From Bacteroidales bacterium (GTDB lineage Bacteria > Bacteroidota > Bacteroidia > Bacteroidales > UBA932): a DNA stretch of 5,423 nucleotides. Made by a program: the position numbers and the translations under genes. Below are positions 5,107 to 5,423 of this stretch, in pieces. The first letter of the stretch is position 1. Each line of letters starts with the position of its first letter. The stretch lies in the NCBI GenBank assembly GCA_017958765.1, contig JAGDBY010000104.1, positions 1 to 5,423 of the forward strand. The letters are read 5' to 3'. Below the pieces are notes generated by a model. It made no database searches, was not told the origin of the DNA, and worked only from the letters and a program-made list of their open reading frames with translations.

Positions 5107-5423
5107 CTAATTAAGTTTTGCAAGCGCCGAGAGCTGTCCGCGGACCTTGTCCCCTTTCTTTACCAGGATTTCAGCATCCATCGGGACGAAGATATCCAGA
5201 CGGGAGCCGAACTTTATAAAGCCGGCCTCAGAAGCCTGAACCGCATCGTCGCCCTGGTCTGCATAGCACACGATACGTCTTGCGACGATCCCGGCAATCT
5301 GCCTGAACATAACTTCGGCGCCGTTGTTTGTCTTGACAACTACGGTAGTATGTTCGTTTTTGACAGAAGACTTCGGGAGGAATGCGAACAGGTATTTGCC
5401 CGGGTGATATTTATAATAGGATA
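5107..5423 (-). CDS. psd: Phosphatidylserine decarboxylase, short type (C-terminal 104 residues, 5' end outside window)
   Basis: Psd is a membrane-associated pyruvoyl enzyme that converts phosphatidylserine to phosphatidylethanolamine, the main Bacteroidota phospholipid head group. The frame enters at the right edge as YYKYHPGKYLFAFLPKSS, continues with KNEHTTVVV and QIAGIVARRIVCYA, and reaches the self-cleavage site GFIKFGSRLDIFVP. The Ser of FGSR, encoded at 5203-5205, is expected to become the pyruvoyl group, splitting the proenzyme into beta and alpha chains. FGSR, rather than the LGST of E. coli Psd, marks the short class of about 220-230 residues. The tail DKVRGQLSALAKLN ends at TAG (5107-5109), giving the usual close ending after the beta-barrel-like segment. 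The remaining N-terminal half is missing only because of the window edge. The downstream lipoprotein gene starts 25 bp later. In many Bacteroidota psd sits next to pssA, but that side is not visible here. Confidence 0.94.
   Translation of the reverse strand, partial: SYYKYHPGKYLFAFLPKSSVKNEHTTVVVKTNNGAEVMFRQIAGIVARRIVCYADQGDDAVQASEAGFIKFGSRLDIFVPMDAEILVKKGDKVRGQLSALAKLN

Noticed and set aside
5082..5123. Possible upstream start for the lipoprotein gene
   Set aside because: It overlaps the end of psd and would bury the export signal beginning MKKAIILLAA.

Overview
The window looks like a chromosomal segment from a Bacteroidales-type bacterium (phylum Bacteroidota). The evidence is a SecA with long N-terminal insertions, promoter cores of the TAnnTTTG type instead of sigma70 boxes, A/T-rich leaders without Shine-Dalgarno sequences, a short 2[4Fe-4S] ferredoxin, a short-type phosphatidylserine decarboxylase and a MeaB GTPase. 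Base composition is near balanced by eye. The genus cannot be fixed from this stretch. All seven genes have intact frames. No tRNA, rRNA, CRISPR array, insertion sequence or phage gene is visible, and no gene-free stretch exceeds 300 bases.

Layout from right to left, in the direction of most transcription. At the right edge the 3' part of psd (phosphatidylserine decarboxylase) is followed after 25 bp by a small unrecognised lipoprotein-like gene. This pair runs leftward into a strong hairpin terminator at 4634-4667. The only plus-strand gene, a 55-residue ferredoxin (4444-4611), runs rightward into the same terminator. The ferredoxin shares an 88-bp divergent promoter region with a leftward cluster of four genes: a secreted DUF1573 protein (3255-4355), meaB (2122-3252), a polytopic permease with two histidine-rich loops (1009-2118), and secA (970 to the left edge, truncated). 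The gaps between the first three genes are 2 and 3 bp, so they almost certainly form one transcription unit. secA follows after 38 bp and may also have its own weak promoter.

How the genes relate: psd makes phosphatidylethanolamine, and secA powers protein export, which the DUF1573 protein and the lipoprotein would use. The ferredoxin is a general electron carrier. MeaB normally guards the B12-dependent methylmalonyl-CoA mutase of the propionate pathway, but no mutase gene is in the window. The most thought-provoking arrangement is a MeaB-type GTPase tightly coupled to a histidine-rich putative metal exporter. Any functional link between them is inference. Most of the rest is ordinary core-genome content, and I see no clear case for a wholly new system.
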